This document shows, piece after piece, positions 1-10,252 of a DNA stretch of 64,000 nucleotides. The position numbers and the translations under genes were made by a program. The first letter of the stretch is position 1, and each line of letters opens with the position of its first letter. Source of the DNA: Chionoecetes opilio (Eukaryota > Arthropoda > Malacostraca > Decapoda > Majidae); contig JACEEZ010002677.1 in NCBI GenBank assembly GCA_016584305.1, forward strand, positions 25,001 to 89,000, written 5' to 3'. The notes under the pieces are model-generated. The model was not told the origin of the DNA and did not search any database. It saw only the letters and a program-made list of their open reading frames with translations.

Positions 1-1040
1 TTATACTCCATTACCAGAAGCTCAACTCCACATCTTTATACTCCATTATCAGAAGCTCAACTCCATATCTTTATACTCCATTACCAGAAGCTCAACTCCA
101 CATCTTTATACTCCATTACCAGAAGCTCAACTCCACATCTTTATACTCCATTATCAGAAGCTCAACTCCATATCTTTATACTCCATTACCAGAAGCTCAA
201 CTCCACATCTTTATACTCCATTACCAGAAGCTCAACTCCACATCTTTATACTCCATTACCAGAAGCTCAACTCCACATCTTTATACTCCATTACCAGAAG
301 CTCAACTCCACATCTTTATACTCCATTATCTAGAAGCTCAACTCCACATCTTTATACTCCATTACCAGAAGCTCAACTCCACATCTGTATACTCCATTAC
401 AGAAGCTCAATCTCCCATCTTTATACTCCATTACCAGAAGCTCAACTCCACATCTTTATACTCCATTACCAGAAGCTCAACTCCACATCTTTATACTCCA
501 TTACCAGAAGCTCAACTCCACATCTTTATACTCCATTACTAGAAGCTCAACTCCACATCTTTATACTCCATTACCAGAAGCTCAACTCCACATCTTTATA
601 CTCCATTACCAGAAGCTCAACTCCACATCTTTATACTCCATTACCAGAAGCTCAACTCCACATCTTTATACTCCATTACCATTAGCTCAACTCCACATCT
701 TTATACTCCATTACCAGAAGCTCAACTCCACATCTTTATACTCCATTACCAGAAGCTCAACTCCACATCTTTACACTCCATTATCAGAAGCTCAACTCCA
801 CATCTTTATACTCCATTACTAGAAGCTCAACTCCACATCTGTATACTCCATTACTAGAAGCTCAACTCCACATCTTTATACTCCATTACTAGAAGCTCAA
901 CTCCACATCTTTATACTCCATTACCAGAAGCTCAACTCCACATCTTTATACTCCATTACCAGAAGCTCAACTCCACATCTTTATACTCCATTACAGAAGC
1001 TCAACTCCACATCTTTATACTCCATTATCAGAAGCTCAAC
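1..1040. repeat. 35-bp tandem satellite, about 30 copies
   Basis: The unit reads TTATACTCCATTACCAGAAG followed by CTCAACTCCACATCT and repeats every 35 bases from the left edge of the window. Copies differ by single substitutions (ATTACC/ATTATC/ATTACT, CACATCT/CATATCT) and a few 1-base indels near 330, 395 and 993. The array probably continues left of the window. No reading frame or promoter-like signal stands out in it. Confidence 0.97.
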
Positions 1041-1046
1041 GTATCC

Positions 1047-1048
<2 letters not shown>

Positions 1049-1081
<33 letters not shown>
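1049..1081. repeat. (GT)n microsatellite
   Basis: Uninterrupted GT run directly after the 35-bp satellite. Confidence 0.95.
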
Positions 1082-1214
1082 GTGCCAGTAAATGATTGGC
1101 TGGGTTTTATCACGGGGGGAATAGGGAGGAACGGGGTAGCCTTATTAACCTTCCAGCCTCTCTCCCTGCCTCCCCACTTTTTGTTCTTATATAGATATCG
1201 TGACGCCACTGTAG

Positions 1215-1740
1215 GACGTAGCGGGAGGAACGGTGGAGGAGGAAGGGAGGAAAGGAGGAGAAGAGGGAGGGAGAAGGGAAGGAAAGAAGAAGGAAGGGAG
1301 GGAGGAGGAAAGGAAGGGAGAAGGGAAGGAAGGGAGGAAGGGTAGGAAAGAAGAAGGAAGGGAGGGAGGAGGAAAGGGAAGGAGAAGGGTAGGAAAGAAG
1401 AAGGAAGGGAAGAGGAGGAGGAAAGGAAGGGAGAAGGGTAGGAAAGAATGAAGGAAGGGAAGGAAGGGAGGGAGGAGGAAAGGAAGGGAGAGAAGGGTAG
1501 GAAAGAAGAAGGAAGGGAGGGAGGAGGAAAGGGAGGGAGAAGGGTAGGAAAGAAGGAAGGAAAGGAAGAGGAAAGGGAGGGAAAGAAGGGTAGGAGGGAA
1601 TGAAAGAAAGAAAGAATGAAGGAAAGGAAGGGAGAAGGAAGGAAGGAAGGAAGATATCATTGAAAGGAAAGGAGAATAGGAGGTTAGATGCGATAGAAAA
1701 TAAAGAAGAAGAAGGAGGAGGAGGAGGAAAGAAAATGAGA
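1215..1740. repeat. Purine-rich GGAA/GGGA low-complexity tract
   Basis: About 500 bases of almost pure A/G on the plus strand built from GGAAGG, GGAGGA and GAAAGAAG blocks, with a loose periodicity around the block GGGTAGGAAAGAAGAAGGAA. The long open frames on both strands here result from base composition only. Confidence 0.93.
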
Positions 1741-1946
1741 GGCAGGAGGGAAGGCATCTATTATCGTGGATGACTTGTACCATTGCGACACTCACCATAA
1801 CATTAACAGGGAGGAAGGGAGGGGGGGGGGAGCAAAGTGTGGTGGGGGATCAACTTGTCTTAGCTAGTATTATAGTGTGAGGTCAAGGAATTTAATTTGA
1901 ATGGGGAAACTATAATAAATTATTAATTTTGAGGTGGCGTTGTTTT

Positions 1947-2160
1947 ATTCACCCATGGTCTTGTCCACGCGAACCGGACTCGCGATCGCCAGTTTCACCC
2001 TCCCGTTGCGAGCTTGGAGCTCATTATTACCGATCTTTGGACAATGCTGGGACCTCACACACCACACACCCATCCCCTTGCTCAAGGGGGGCAGTAACAG
2101 CCCGAATTTGTCAGTATAAAATCCCCGGAAGCAGTGAAAATTCGAACCGGCTACCGGTTC
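1947..2160 (-). mobile_element. tRNA-derived SINE, family A, copy 1
   Basis: On the minus strand this reads from a degenerate B-box (GGTTCGAATTTTC) through a conserved body (AGGTCCCAGCATTGTCCAAAGA, then GAGCTCCAAGCTCGC) to the family 3' end GTGGACAAGACCATGGGTGA. The body matches the more complete copy at 34190-34443, which keeps the tRNA-like head. The A-box end is missing or decayed here. Confidence 0.85.
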
Positions 2161-2186
2161 GTGTGGTACAGGTTCGTGTGTGTGAT

Positions 2187-2362
2187 ATTCACCTCCCCCC
2201 ACCCCCCATGGTCTTGTCCACGCGAGCGGGCTCGCGATCACCAGTTTTCACCCTCTCAGTGCGAGCTTGGAGCTCATTATTAACGATCTTTGGGCAATGC
2301 TGGGACCTCACACACCACACACACCCATCCTCTTGCTCAAGGGGGACAGTAACCGCCCGAAT
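2187..2362 (-). mobile_element. tRNA-derived SINE, family A, copy 2 (head lost)
   Basis: A second copy of the same SINE body in the same orientation, immediately adjacent to copy 1. It keeps the GTGGACAAGACCATGG 3' end and the GAGCTCCAAGCTCGCACTG segment. The expected tRNA head is replaced by the GT microsatellite at 2363-2405. The two neighbouring copies may be a local duplication or two insertions. Confidence 0.82.
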
Positions 2363-2372
2363 GTGTGTGTGT

Positions 2373-2405
<33 letters not shown>
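2363..2405. repeat. (GT)n microsatellite
   Basis: GT run with one GG interruption, at the broken head of the adjacent SINE. Confidence 0.93.
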
Positions 2406-2409
<4 letters not shown>

Positions 2410-2658
2410 CAGGTTTGTCGTGGGGTAAGCACGCAGCCTTGGGGCATCCCGACCTTGGGTGAGAGTAGTTCCCCGGCCCTAGGACTGTGTGTGCCCCGCC
2501 CCACCCTTCCCTGACCTTCCCGGCCGCATATTCTCCACGCGCTCTCCCTTTTCGGCAGACCAACCGGCCCTGTGTGGCGGGGAGGAGATAAGAGGCGCGG
2601 TGCTACACTTGGTCTATTAAATGTCTATCAATTGGCCTATTCTATTATTCCTTTAATG

Positions 2659-2692
2659 ACACACACACACACACACACACATACACACACAC
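2659..2692. repeat. (CA)n microsatellite
   Basis: CA run with one TA interruption. Confidence 0.93.
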
Positions 2693-2769
2693 GGCACCGG
2701 AGGAGAGTCGGTGCCCTCACAGTGTTGCACAAGGCCCAGGTGCAACACTTCCCACCTTGCAGGACTTCG

Positions 2770-3335
2770 GGTCCCGTGGAGGAGGTCTGTGCGCGCAACG
2801 AGGACGGTAGTGTCAGGTGATCTCCTCCTCGAGGCCCCGAGGACCCACACCGTGATGGGCCAGCGAGCCTTTACTTGGGCCACGGCGACACTGTGGAACG
2901 CCTTCACGGTTGAGGTGGATGTCGTGGCCATGAACACCCAGCAGGTGAAGGTGGCGGCCCACAGATGGTGCCGCTTACATCCGCCTTAGTGACCATAAGG
3001 CGTGATACAGTGTCGTGTCATTAGTGACACACAGTGACAGAGTGACACACACATAGTGACACACATTGACACTTAGTAGACACAGTGACATACAGTGTAC
3101 GTGTCAATAGTGCGCCTGACAAGTGCCTGTGACGGATAGTGACCCTCAGCCTGTAACACTGTGTATTTACTTACTACTTAGTTATTATCTTACAAGGCAT
3201 AACTTTCGGATAGATGTCCCCGGGACAGGGGACATCCTTAGCTTCTGCCACTTAATGCCTCCATCAACCTCCTTACCAATTGTAGCCCCATGTCAACCAT
3301 GATGTCAGTTGTTTAAATAAAAATTAAAAATAAAA
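2770..3335 (+). mobile_element. LINE 3' fragment (C-terminal ORF2 piece plus 3' UTR)
   Basis: The plus frame up to the TAG at 2987-2989 encodes RTHTVMGQRAFTWATATLWN, which resembles the C-terminal 'P-R-T-x-x-G-x-R-(A/S)-F-x-x-x-x-x-x-x-W-N-(T/S)-L' segment of non-LTR retrotransposon ORF2 proteins. A likely 3' UTR follows and ends near 3335 in an A-rich repeat tail (AAATAAAAATTAAAAATAAA). The upstream part is truncated. The clade cannot be decided from so short a piece. Confidence 0.55.
3005..3115. repeat. Degenerate GTGACACAC repeat
   Basis: GTGACA and GACACACA words recur irregularly, inside the putative LINE 3' UTR. Confidence 0.6.
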
Positions 3336-4075
3336 AGGTGCTACACACGGCAAGCGATGAAAAACGAAATAATTCAACTCTCCTCTTAAAAGCAAAAAAG
3401 CCAAGAAGTTATTGGGTGTTTATGTTAATGTGTTGACGTGTGCGAGCAGAGGTGAGGGAAGGTGCACAGTTTAATAGACTGTGGGAAGGTGCTACAAGCG
3501 AGGAAAAAACTAAATCGTGAAACTAGTATTAAATCCCCTTAATAAAAAAAAAAACTTATTGGATATTTACGTTAATGTATTACGTAATGTAACGTTAATG
3601 TTTGCGAGAAGAGGCGAGATGCTACATACGTCAAGTGATAAAAAATATAAAACAAACATTAAACCAATATAGTCCCATTAACCCCTTCACGCCCAGATCT
3701 TTCCTTGGCTATACAAAAATCGTCTGTTGTTAGCCATAAAATTACGATAAGTAACTAAATATACCAAATCAGTTAGTGGACAAGGATACTAAACAGGTTA
3801 TATCTATAAAACATTGCTTATATACACTAAAAATCGTCTAATAGTACCCAAATTACAATGGAAAATACGTTCTGGGTCTCAAGGCGTTAAGGACAAAAAA
3901 ACAAAGAAGTTATTGGTTATTTACGTCAATGTTTTTACGTTTGCGAGAAGAGGATCGGTGCTACATAGACGTCAAGTGATGGAGAAAAAAAACTGTCACT
4001 TCAATCAATATAAACTTCCCATATAAAAAAGTAAAAAAAAGTTATTCGATATTTACATTCACTTACTAAAAACTG
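3336..4075. repeat. Degenerate tandem repeat of ~130-150 bp, about four units
   Basis: Units begin near 3336, 3486, 3610 and 3957 with GGTGCTACA (or GATGCTACA), followed by a (G)TCAAGTGAT-type word and an A-rich stretch. Units then run through AGAAGTTATTGG, ATTTACGTTAATGT and TTTGCGAGAAGAGG. The third unit is interrupted by a TTAA-flanked MITE at 3682-3886, so the array is older than that insertion. Confidence 0.75.
3682..3886. mobile_element. piggyBac-like MITE, family P1, copy 1
   Basis: A 205-bp insert flanked on both sides by TTAA (3678-3681 and 3887-3890), the target duplication typical of piggyBac-type transposition. Termini are CCCCTTCACGCCCAGA on the left and TCTGGGTCTCAAGGCG on the right, an imperfect inverted repeat (CCCCTT-A--CCCAGA). 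The interior matches the copies at 24235, 25851 and 28320. It has no coding capacity and would rely on a transposase encoded elsewhere. The superfamily call rests on TTAA and terminus shape only. Confidence 0.8.
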
Positions 4076-4329
4076 CGGCGCACAAAACCTTCCCCCCCCC
4101 AAAAAAAATAGTAATTACAAGTAAACCCCCGCACGTAAAATCACAAACAAGGTCGTCACACACACACACACACACCCACACACCACACACCCACCAGGGA
4201 AAGTACAGTTAACAAGCACAATAGTCTTTCCTATTATAGAAGCCTTTTTTGCATTGCTATATTAATTAAACGAGTTATCATTTCCTTGTAAGACTTTGGC
4301 AGCGTGAGGGAATTGTGGGAATTGCGTTG

Positions 4330-5545
4330 TTTTGCGTGCGTCACAGGGAAGGGTGTGGGGGGAGGGGGGATGTGAAGGTTGTGGGTGGGGAGGGGGAATG
4401 AAGGCTGTTGGTGCGATAGGTGTGGAATGGGAGGGAAGGCAGAGTGGGTGTTGGGGGAAAGGAATGGAGTGGAAAGGGAGGGGGGGAATGTTTAGGGGAG
4501 AGATGTGGGGTAGGGGGGGGATAGGGGATGGTGGTTGGGGGAAGGGGTTAAGGAATGGAGTGGGGATTGTTTAGGGGGAAGAGATGTGATTTGAGAGGGA
4601 GTTCGGTGATGGTAGTGGGGGGACGGTGGAGGAGTTATGGTGTGGGAGTAAGGGTGGGGAAGGTGTGGGGGGGAGAAGTGTGGATTGAGAGGGAGAGCGA
4701 GTTAGATGGTGGGGGGAAGCTGGGAGGAGATGGAATGTGGAAGTCGTGTAGTATAGTCGTGGCTACCTCGTGTAGGTCTCACGGCCTCTTGTAGCTTCCT
4801 TATTTTCTTATGTTCTTATGGAAGGAAGTGTGGTGGGGAAGGTGGGGGTAAGAGTTGTGGAATGAGAGAAAGGGTGGAGATGATGGGAAAGCATGATGGT
4901 AGGGAAGGGAGGTGTGGTGGGGATGAAGAGGGGAAGAGATGTGAAGTGGGAGGGAGGTGTGGTGGGGATGAAGAGGGGAAGAGATGTGAAGTGGGAGGGA
5001 GGTGTGGTGGGATGAAGAGGGAAGAGATGTGAAGTGGGAGGGAGGTGTGGTGGGGATGAAGAGGGGAAGAGATGTGAAGTGGGAGGAAGGTTGGTGGGGA
5101 GGAAGAGGGGAAGAGATGTGAAGTGGGAGGGAGGTGTGGTGGGGAGGAAGAGGGGAAGAGATGTGAAGTGGGAGGGAGGTGTGGTGGGGATGAAGAGGGG
5201 AAGAGATGTGAAGTAGGAGGAAGGTTCGTGGGGGTTAGTGGAGGAGAGAAAAAGGGGGGGTAAGAGTTGTGTACTGAGAAAAAGGGTGGGGGGAGCTATG
5301 GTAGGGGATGGAGGGGGGAAGAGATATGAAGTTGGGAAAGGAAGGGGATAGGGGAGGAAGGTTGGCGATAGTGGGGGAGCTATGGTATGGGAGGAAGGTT
5401 GGCGATAGTGGGGGAGCTATGGTAGGAGAGGAAGGTTGGCTATAGTGGGGGAACTACAGAGTGGGAGGTGTTGGAGGTGGGGAAGGTTGGGAGGGGATGG
5501 AGGGGGGAAGACATGTGCAGTGTGTGGGGGGGGGGAAGGAGTGAG
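4330..5545. repeat. G-rich purine tract with an embedded minisatellite
   Basis: About 1.2 kb dominated by GGGG, GGAGG and GTGGGG words. Between about 4909 and 5222 it is a clear tandem repeat of roughly 46 bp (GATGAAGAGGGGAAGAGATG, then TGAAGTGGGAGGGAGGTGTGGTGGG), about seven copies. A second short repeat (GGAGGAAGGTTGGCGATAGT) recurs three times at 5355-5450. The plus strand has many runs of three or more G. Confidence 0.9.
4763..4820 (-). mobile_element. Dispersed repeat tail (CATAAGAACATAAGA type)
   Basis: On the minus strand: CATAAGAACATAAGAAAATA, then AGGAAGCTACAAGAGGCCGT. The same sequence recurs at 13785-13827 and 23870-23915, so it is a dispersed element end. The simple-sequence ATAAGAAC tail suggests a LINE/SINE 3' end, but no coding part is attached. 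Confidence 0.6.
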
Positions 5546-6335
5546 AGTTTACCTGTTATCTCTCTAACAGTCACCGCGCCACGTGTGATACAAAAACACG
5601 GTTAGCAAAGCAGGCCTCCCCTCCCCTCCCGTGACCTTCCCCGCCCCTGAGGTCATGCCCCCCGCCCTGCAGCACGCCTTTACAGTTACGCACGCCCACC
5701 ACGACACGCCCCGGGGAGGCTGAGGCGTGCCTGTTTGCTGCCCCGGCGGGATGTATATTGCGTATCGGGATGTGGATATGTCTCATGATTATGTTGTTTA
5801 TACTGATTGTCGCTGCCTCCTCCTCCTGTTCCTCCTTCTTTTTCCTCTCCTCCTTCTTCCTTCTCTTCCTTTTTATATTTCATTTTCCTCCTTCTCCCTC
5901 TCCTCTTCTTTCCTTCTCCTTCTTATTTTTCCTTCTTCTCCCCTTTCTCCTCCTCCTCCTCCTCATCGTGACAATTTGGTTCCCCCACAATACAACATGG
6001 GAGGGGGGAGGAGGGGTACCGTAGCTCTGACTCAAGGGCGACATCAACAATAGATTTCATAAGGCAGTGCTAAGACACGGTACTCAGTGGAATGTGACCC
6101 TTACAGCCATCCACCCATCCTTACAGACATACACCCATCCACCCACCCTCCACCTAGAAAGTACACCCATCTGTACCTCCACCTGTATAGTAGGCTTTAT
6201 TTTTCTTTCGGTTAATATTCTGCAGGAGTTGGCGGGCTCCACAGGCCTTACAACTTCCTTTTTCTCTATTCTTTTCGGCTCAGTATATTGTGCAGTAGTT
6301 ATTCACTTCCGGAAACCAAAAATATAACACTGATT
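5546..6335. other. No gene recognised; pyrimidine tract at 5815-5965
   Basis: The stretch contains a C/T-rich (CTTCTCCTCC)n tract at about 5815-5965. The 5581-5720 segment is CpG-containing. Open frames here show no family resemblance, and no exon of the neighbouring 5'-nucleotidase gene was recognised. Confidence 0.5.
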
Positions 6336-6339
6336 TTTA

Positions 6340-6470
6340 TATAATAGTTGACGAGTTAGGTTACGTTTAGGTTTGGTTAGGTTAGATTTAGGCTATGTCA
6401 AGGTTTGGTTTAGGTTAGTTACGGTAGGCTTAGGATAGGTTTGGGTTAGCTTTTGTTGAGTTATTTAGGT
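6340..6470. repeat. Degenerate TTAGG-related repeat
   Basis: Words such as GGTTAGGTTA, GGTTTAGGTTAG and TAGGTTTGGGTTAG recur irregularly. They resemble the arthropod telomere motif TTAGG but are too degenerate and mixed to be a telomeric array. Confidence 0.55.
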
Positions 6471-7122
6471 TAAAAACACGAATTTGATGGTGCGCGATTG
6501 CCCGAGTGGCCGGCGCCGCCAACTCCTGCGGAATATTTACCTTTCTTTCTCTTTTCTTTTTCTGTTTTTTTTCTTCTTAAGTATTCATCATTGCCACTCA
6601 ACTATTCATCATTCAGATTCATTCTTCATAATTTATCCCCTTTTAGTAAATAATCACAATATAATACAAGTGGCAAACCCTTCCTCCCTCCCCTTCAATA
6701 AAAAAAACCCTGATATTTCAAGATAACTCAATTGATTCACTTTTTTCCTCCCTCTCCTCTTCCCTTTCATGGCTTCTTCACCTGGAACTATAACTTTTTT
6801 TTCAACCAGTACCCTGACCACATCTGAAGCTAAAGAGGGGGAGGGGGTAAAGGGGGAGGGGGCAAGAACCAGGTGGCGAAGGAGAGATAAGGGGGGAGGG
6901 GGGGAGGGGAGGTGAAGGGGGAGGGGAAATGGGTAGGACAGGGGGGTAAACCGTAAAGATAATGGAAGGTTTATACTCAACGCCCGGGTTTATTGGGGGA
7001 GGGGTCAGGGAGGGGGAGGGGAAGGTGGGGGGGGGAAGTGATTGAGATTTAAACGATGGAAGAGGATGGAGGAGAAAGAGGAGGAAGAGGAAGATGGTAA
7101 ACAGTGATGAGAATTAGCTTGT

Positions 7123-7125
<3 letters not shown>

Positions 7126-7198
<73 letters not shown>

Positions 7199-7235
7199 AG
7201 AGAGAGGGGTGGGGGGAGAGAGAGAGAGAGAGAGA
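7126..7235. repeat. (GA)n microsatellite
   Basis: Long GA run with a short GGGGTGGGGGGA interruption near 7206-7217. Confidence 0.95.
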
Positions 7236-7317
7236 CGGTACTATTACAAAAAAACATTAAACCACACATCATAAAAAAAACCCACCTACTCGTATGTGTC
7301 AAATACAACATTCGGAT

Positions 7318-7664
7318 CACCTGAAGTTCCGTCACCCCAGAATGTCCACCTGAAGATCCGTCACCCCAGAATGTCCACCTGAAGATCCGTCACCCCAGAA
7401 TGTCCACCTGAAGATCCGTCACCCCAGAATGTCCACCTGAAGATCCGTCACCCCAGAATGTCCACCTGAAGATCAGTCACCCCAGGATATCCCACCTGAA
7501 GAACCGTCACCCCAGGATATCCCACCTGAAGATCCGTCACCCCAGAATGTCCACCTGAAGATCAGTCACCCCAGGATATCCCACCTGAAGAACCGTCACC
7601 CCAGGATATCCCACCTGAAGATCCGTCACCCCAGGATATCCCACCTGAAGATCCGTCACCCCAG
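7318..7664. repeat. 29-30-bp minisatellite, about 12 copies
   Basis: Unit: CACCTGAAGATCCGTCACCC followed by CAGAATGTC or CAGGATATCC. Two sub-types alternate in blocks, which suggests higher-order duplication. Related units reappear 550 bp away (8199-8313), including one in inverted orientation. Confidence 0.95.
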
Positions 7665-8198
7665 CCCACAGTGAATGTAATATATAAAATTAGTATTATC
7701 AAATATATTCCTTTGTGTTATGCATCTTTTTGTGAAAGTTTAAAGAAAAAAAGAAAAGTAATATACAGTGTTCCAAAATACAAAATACATTATACTTTAC
7801 TCAGTATTCCAAAATACAGTACATTTATTTCGTGGATCTATACTTCAAGGATTCTTTTGTTTGGCATTTCCACAGGAAACCATCCTTCGATATTGGAGTA
7901 TTTAGTCCAATTCATCCAGTTATCACAAGTAACACCTTCACGCTTTAAAAATCTGTTTTGTTGAAGCCACCGAATAACTATAGTGGAATCATCACACAAC
8001 AATGGTAGGACGCTACTATAGTTTGGAAGGTATTGCGTGCCATGGTCGACTGACTCCTATCATCCTATGACTAAATTTCTTTTAGCCCACTTACTTTTAT
8101 ATAGTCCTCTTACCTGACTGGAGCTAGGGTCCTGACTCCTCCCTTTTACCCATTTGACCTAACCTCACTTGGAAGGTGAAGTCAGGTCAGGTCTTGAC
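7665..8198. other. No gene or repeat recognised
   Basis: AT-rich sequence between two blocks of the same minisatellite. No exon, RNA gene or transposon end was recognised. Confidence 0.4.
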
Positions 8199-8313
8199 CC
8201 CACCTGAAGAACTGTTACCCCATGTATTGCCACTTGAAGAACCGTCATCCCAGGATTTCCCACCTGAAGAACCGTCACCCTGCCAAACTCTGGGGTGACG
8301 GATCTTCAGGTGA
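8199..8313. repeat. Outlying copies of the 29-bp minisatellite, one inverted
   Basis: Three direct, diverged units (CACCTGAAGAACTGTTACCCC and relatives) are followed at about 8290-8313 by CTGGGGTGACGGATCTTCAG, the reverse complement of the canonical unit at 7318-7664. Confidence 0.85.
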
Positions 8314-8405
8314 TCGCAACATTCTAACAACAGCAACATCAACAGCAACGAAAACGAAGATTTATTAAAACGCATAATAGAGGAGAAAGTAGCCATGACA
8401 AGCAA

Positions 8406-8408
<3 letters not shown>

Positions 8409-8478
<70 letters not shown>
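8409..8478. repeat. (AG)n microsatellite
   Basis: Uninterrupted AG run of about 70 bases. Confidence 0.95.
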
Positions 8479-8480
<2 letters not shown>

Positions 8481-8614
8481 CCTCCCTCCGGGCACTATAA
8501 TGTACTTTTTTTTTTATCTTTGTTCCTTGTTTTGCAGATGTAGTTTTTATGGCTTTTATAAGGACCATAACCTATATTGTAGGCATCGTTTATTTGTATT
8601 TTCGTGGTCAGTAA

Positions 8615-8815
8615 ATTTACCTATCTATCTGTTTATCTAATTATCTATGCAGTATCTATCTATCTACGTATCTAACTATCTAACCTATCTGTCTACCTAT
8701 CTATCTATCTATCTAACTATCTATCTATCTATCTATCTATCTACCATCTACCTATCTATCTACCCAACTATATAATTTATCTATCCTGTCATCTCTCTCT
8801 ATCTCTCTCTCCATC
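8615..8815. repeat. (ATCT)n microsatellite, interrupted
   Basis: CTATCTATCTAT tetranucleotide repeat with many interruptions. It lies in the intron just downstream of the 8827-8977 exon. Confidence 0.9.
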
Positions 8816-8826
8816 TCAGCACTCAC

Positions 8827-8977
8827 CATAGCGTCGTGGGGCACCAGCTTGAGGAAGTGCGCCATGGCCCGCCACTTGTGCACGGTGTACCAGATGGTGC
8901 CCTGGAAGTAGTCCCCGGCCGCCAGGTACACCACGTTGGGGCTGCGGGCGCGCTCATCGTCCACGGCCGTCTTCAGT
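8827..8977 (-). CDS. 5'-nucleotidase/apyrase-like, coding exon 2
   Basis: On the minus strand a TTTTTTGTACAG acceptor opens this 151-bp exon, which encodes residues 68(part)-118 of the predicted protein and ends at a GTGAGT donor. It joins exon 1 (13325-13527) in phase 2 across a 4.3-kb intron, completing the split arginine codon AG|A. The peptide contains SPNVVYLAAGDYFQG, with G89-D90 as the second metal-binding motif of the metallophosphatase fold, then TIWYTVHKWRAMAHFLKLVP, typical of ecto-5'-nucleotidase. Later exons, including the C-terminal nucleotide-binding domain, lie left of the window; none was found between 1 and 8826. Confidence 0.88.
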
Positions 8978-8994
8978 CTGTACAAAAAAAAAAA

Positions 8995-9115
8995 AGGTTA
9001 CGTAATCAATGCCCAAGCTAGGTTAGGTAACCAGCGGAGTGTCTAGGAGGCGCAGCCCCCCCCCCCCCCCCAAGTTATGTCAGGATCACCTATTGTCCAA
9101 TAGGGAGTAATGTAC
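8995..9115. repeat. Dispersed repeat (AATCAATGCCCA type)
   Basis: Contains GTAATCAATGCCCAAGCTAG, a C run and AGTTATGTCAGGA. Related sequence in the opposite orientation lies at 21800-21930, and a related C/G-run piece lies near 19945-20010. It is probably a short non-autonomous element; ends are not resolved. Confidence 0.5.
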
Positions 9116-9188
9116 TAAACTAGTTTTACCAAAAAAAGTATTGGTATGGAAGTAAAAGAAGAAAATGCTGTGTGTGTGTGCGTGTGTG

Positions 9189-9290
9189 TGTATTCATCTA
9201 GTTGTATTCATCTAGTTGTATTTTACAGGGTCTGAGCATCGCTCGTATGGCTCCGTCTCCATATCAACATTTTTTATCATTCATCCTTAG

Positions 9291-9339
<49 letters not shown>

Positions 9340-9492
9340 GTGTGTGTGTGTGTGCGCGTGTGTATGTGTATGTGCGTGTGCGTGTGCGTGTGCGTGTGTG
9401 TGTGTGTATTCATCTAGTTGTATTTTACAGGGCCTGAGCATCGCTCGTATGGCCCCGTCTCCATATCAACATTTTTTATCATTCATCCTTAG

Positions 9493-9534
<42 letters not shown>

Positions 9535-9550
9535 GTGTGTGTGTGTGTGT
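9189..9550 (-). mobile_element. Two tandem LINE 3' ends separated by (GT)n
   Basis: The segment TTGTATTTTACAGGGTCTGA through TATCATTCATCCTTAGTAGT occurs at about 9205-9293 and again, almost identical, at about 9415-9495. Each is followed by a long GT run. The element is the reverse complement of the 3' end of the LINE family at 37490-38215. The ends differ at only a few positions (GGTCTGAG/GGCCTGAG, GGCTCC/GGCCCC), so this looks like a recent local duplication. Confidence 0.75.
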
Positions 9551-9649
9551 TGGGGAAGGTCTGGTCGATGTCGTACTAATATTTATGGGCTCAAGAGATG
9601 CCTGAGGGAGCGTGTTTGTGTCTGGCCAGCTGGTGATGATGATGATGAT

Positions 9650-9651
<2 letters not shown>

Positions 9652-9713
<62 letters not shown>
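9652..9713. repeat. (AG)n microsatellite
   Basis: AG run preceded by a short (GAT)n stretch at 9631-9651. Confidence 0.95.
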
Positions 9714-9716
<3 letters not shown>

Positions 9717-9820
9717 AACGTCAGATAAAAAAGTACGTAAGAAACAATAGAAGTAAACAGGAATACTACAGACAAACAGACAGAAGTGTATCAACAAACA
9801 GAGAAATAGACAGTGAAACA

Positions 9821-9843
9821 GACACACACACACACACACACAC
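9821..9843. repeat. (CA)n microsatellite
   Basis: Short CA run in the nucleotidase intron. Confidence 0.85.
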
Positions 9844-10027
9844 TGACAGGTAAACCCCAAATACCCCCACCTTCCCCTTACCCCCTCTCTTCCCTCCTTC
9901 CCCTCCCTTCTCACACCTGGCTGGAAACTTTCACACCAATGCCCAGGTAAACGCGTCATCAGCCGGTTTCAGCCTCCCGAGAATTTTTATGATTTCCTCT
10001 TGCGTTGGGTCGGGATTTTGATATCAC

Positions 10028-10252
10028 GTGTTGTTGTTGTTGTTGTTGTGGTTGTTTGTTGTTGTTGTGGTGGTGGTGGTTTGTTGTTGTTGTTGTGGTT
10101 GTTTGTTGTGGTTGTTTGTTGTGGTGGTGGTTGTTGTTGTTGTGGTTGTTGTTGTGGTCGTTGTTGTGGTTGTTTATTGTTGTTGCTGTGGTTGTTTGTT
10201 GTTGTTGTGGTTGTTTGTTGCTGTTGTGGTTGTTTGTTGTTGTTGTTGTGTG
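10028..10252. repeat. (GTT)n / TGTGGTTGTTTGT compound repeat
   Basis: Trinucleotide GTT repeat interspersed with GTGGTTGTTTGTTGTTGTTG blocks. Open frames across it are homopolymeric artefacts. Confidence 0.93.

Noticed and set aside
1049..1798. Long open frames on both strands across GT and purine tracts
   Set aside because: Their proteins are runs of V/C, E/G/R/K or S/P/F caused by simple sequence; no domain and no splice context.
5571..5786. Further 5'-nucleotidase exon on the minus strand
   Set aside because: The open frame has no similarity to the enzyme after its GD motif, and splice sites do not fit phase 0 from 8827.
6340..6470. Interstitial telomere (TTAGG)n
   Set aside because: Only degenerate, irregular matches; no run of exact TTAGG units.
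7318..7664. Possible CRISPR array (regular 29-bp repeats)
   Set aside because: Units are contiguous with no spacers, the genome is eukaryotic, and there are no cas genes.
7114..8568. SLSLSL-type open frames on the minus strand
   Set aside because: They translate GA microsatellites.
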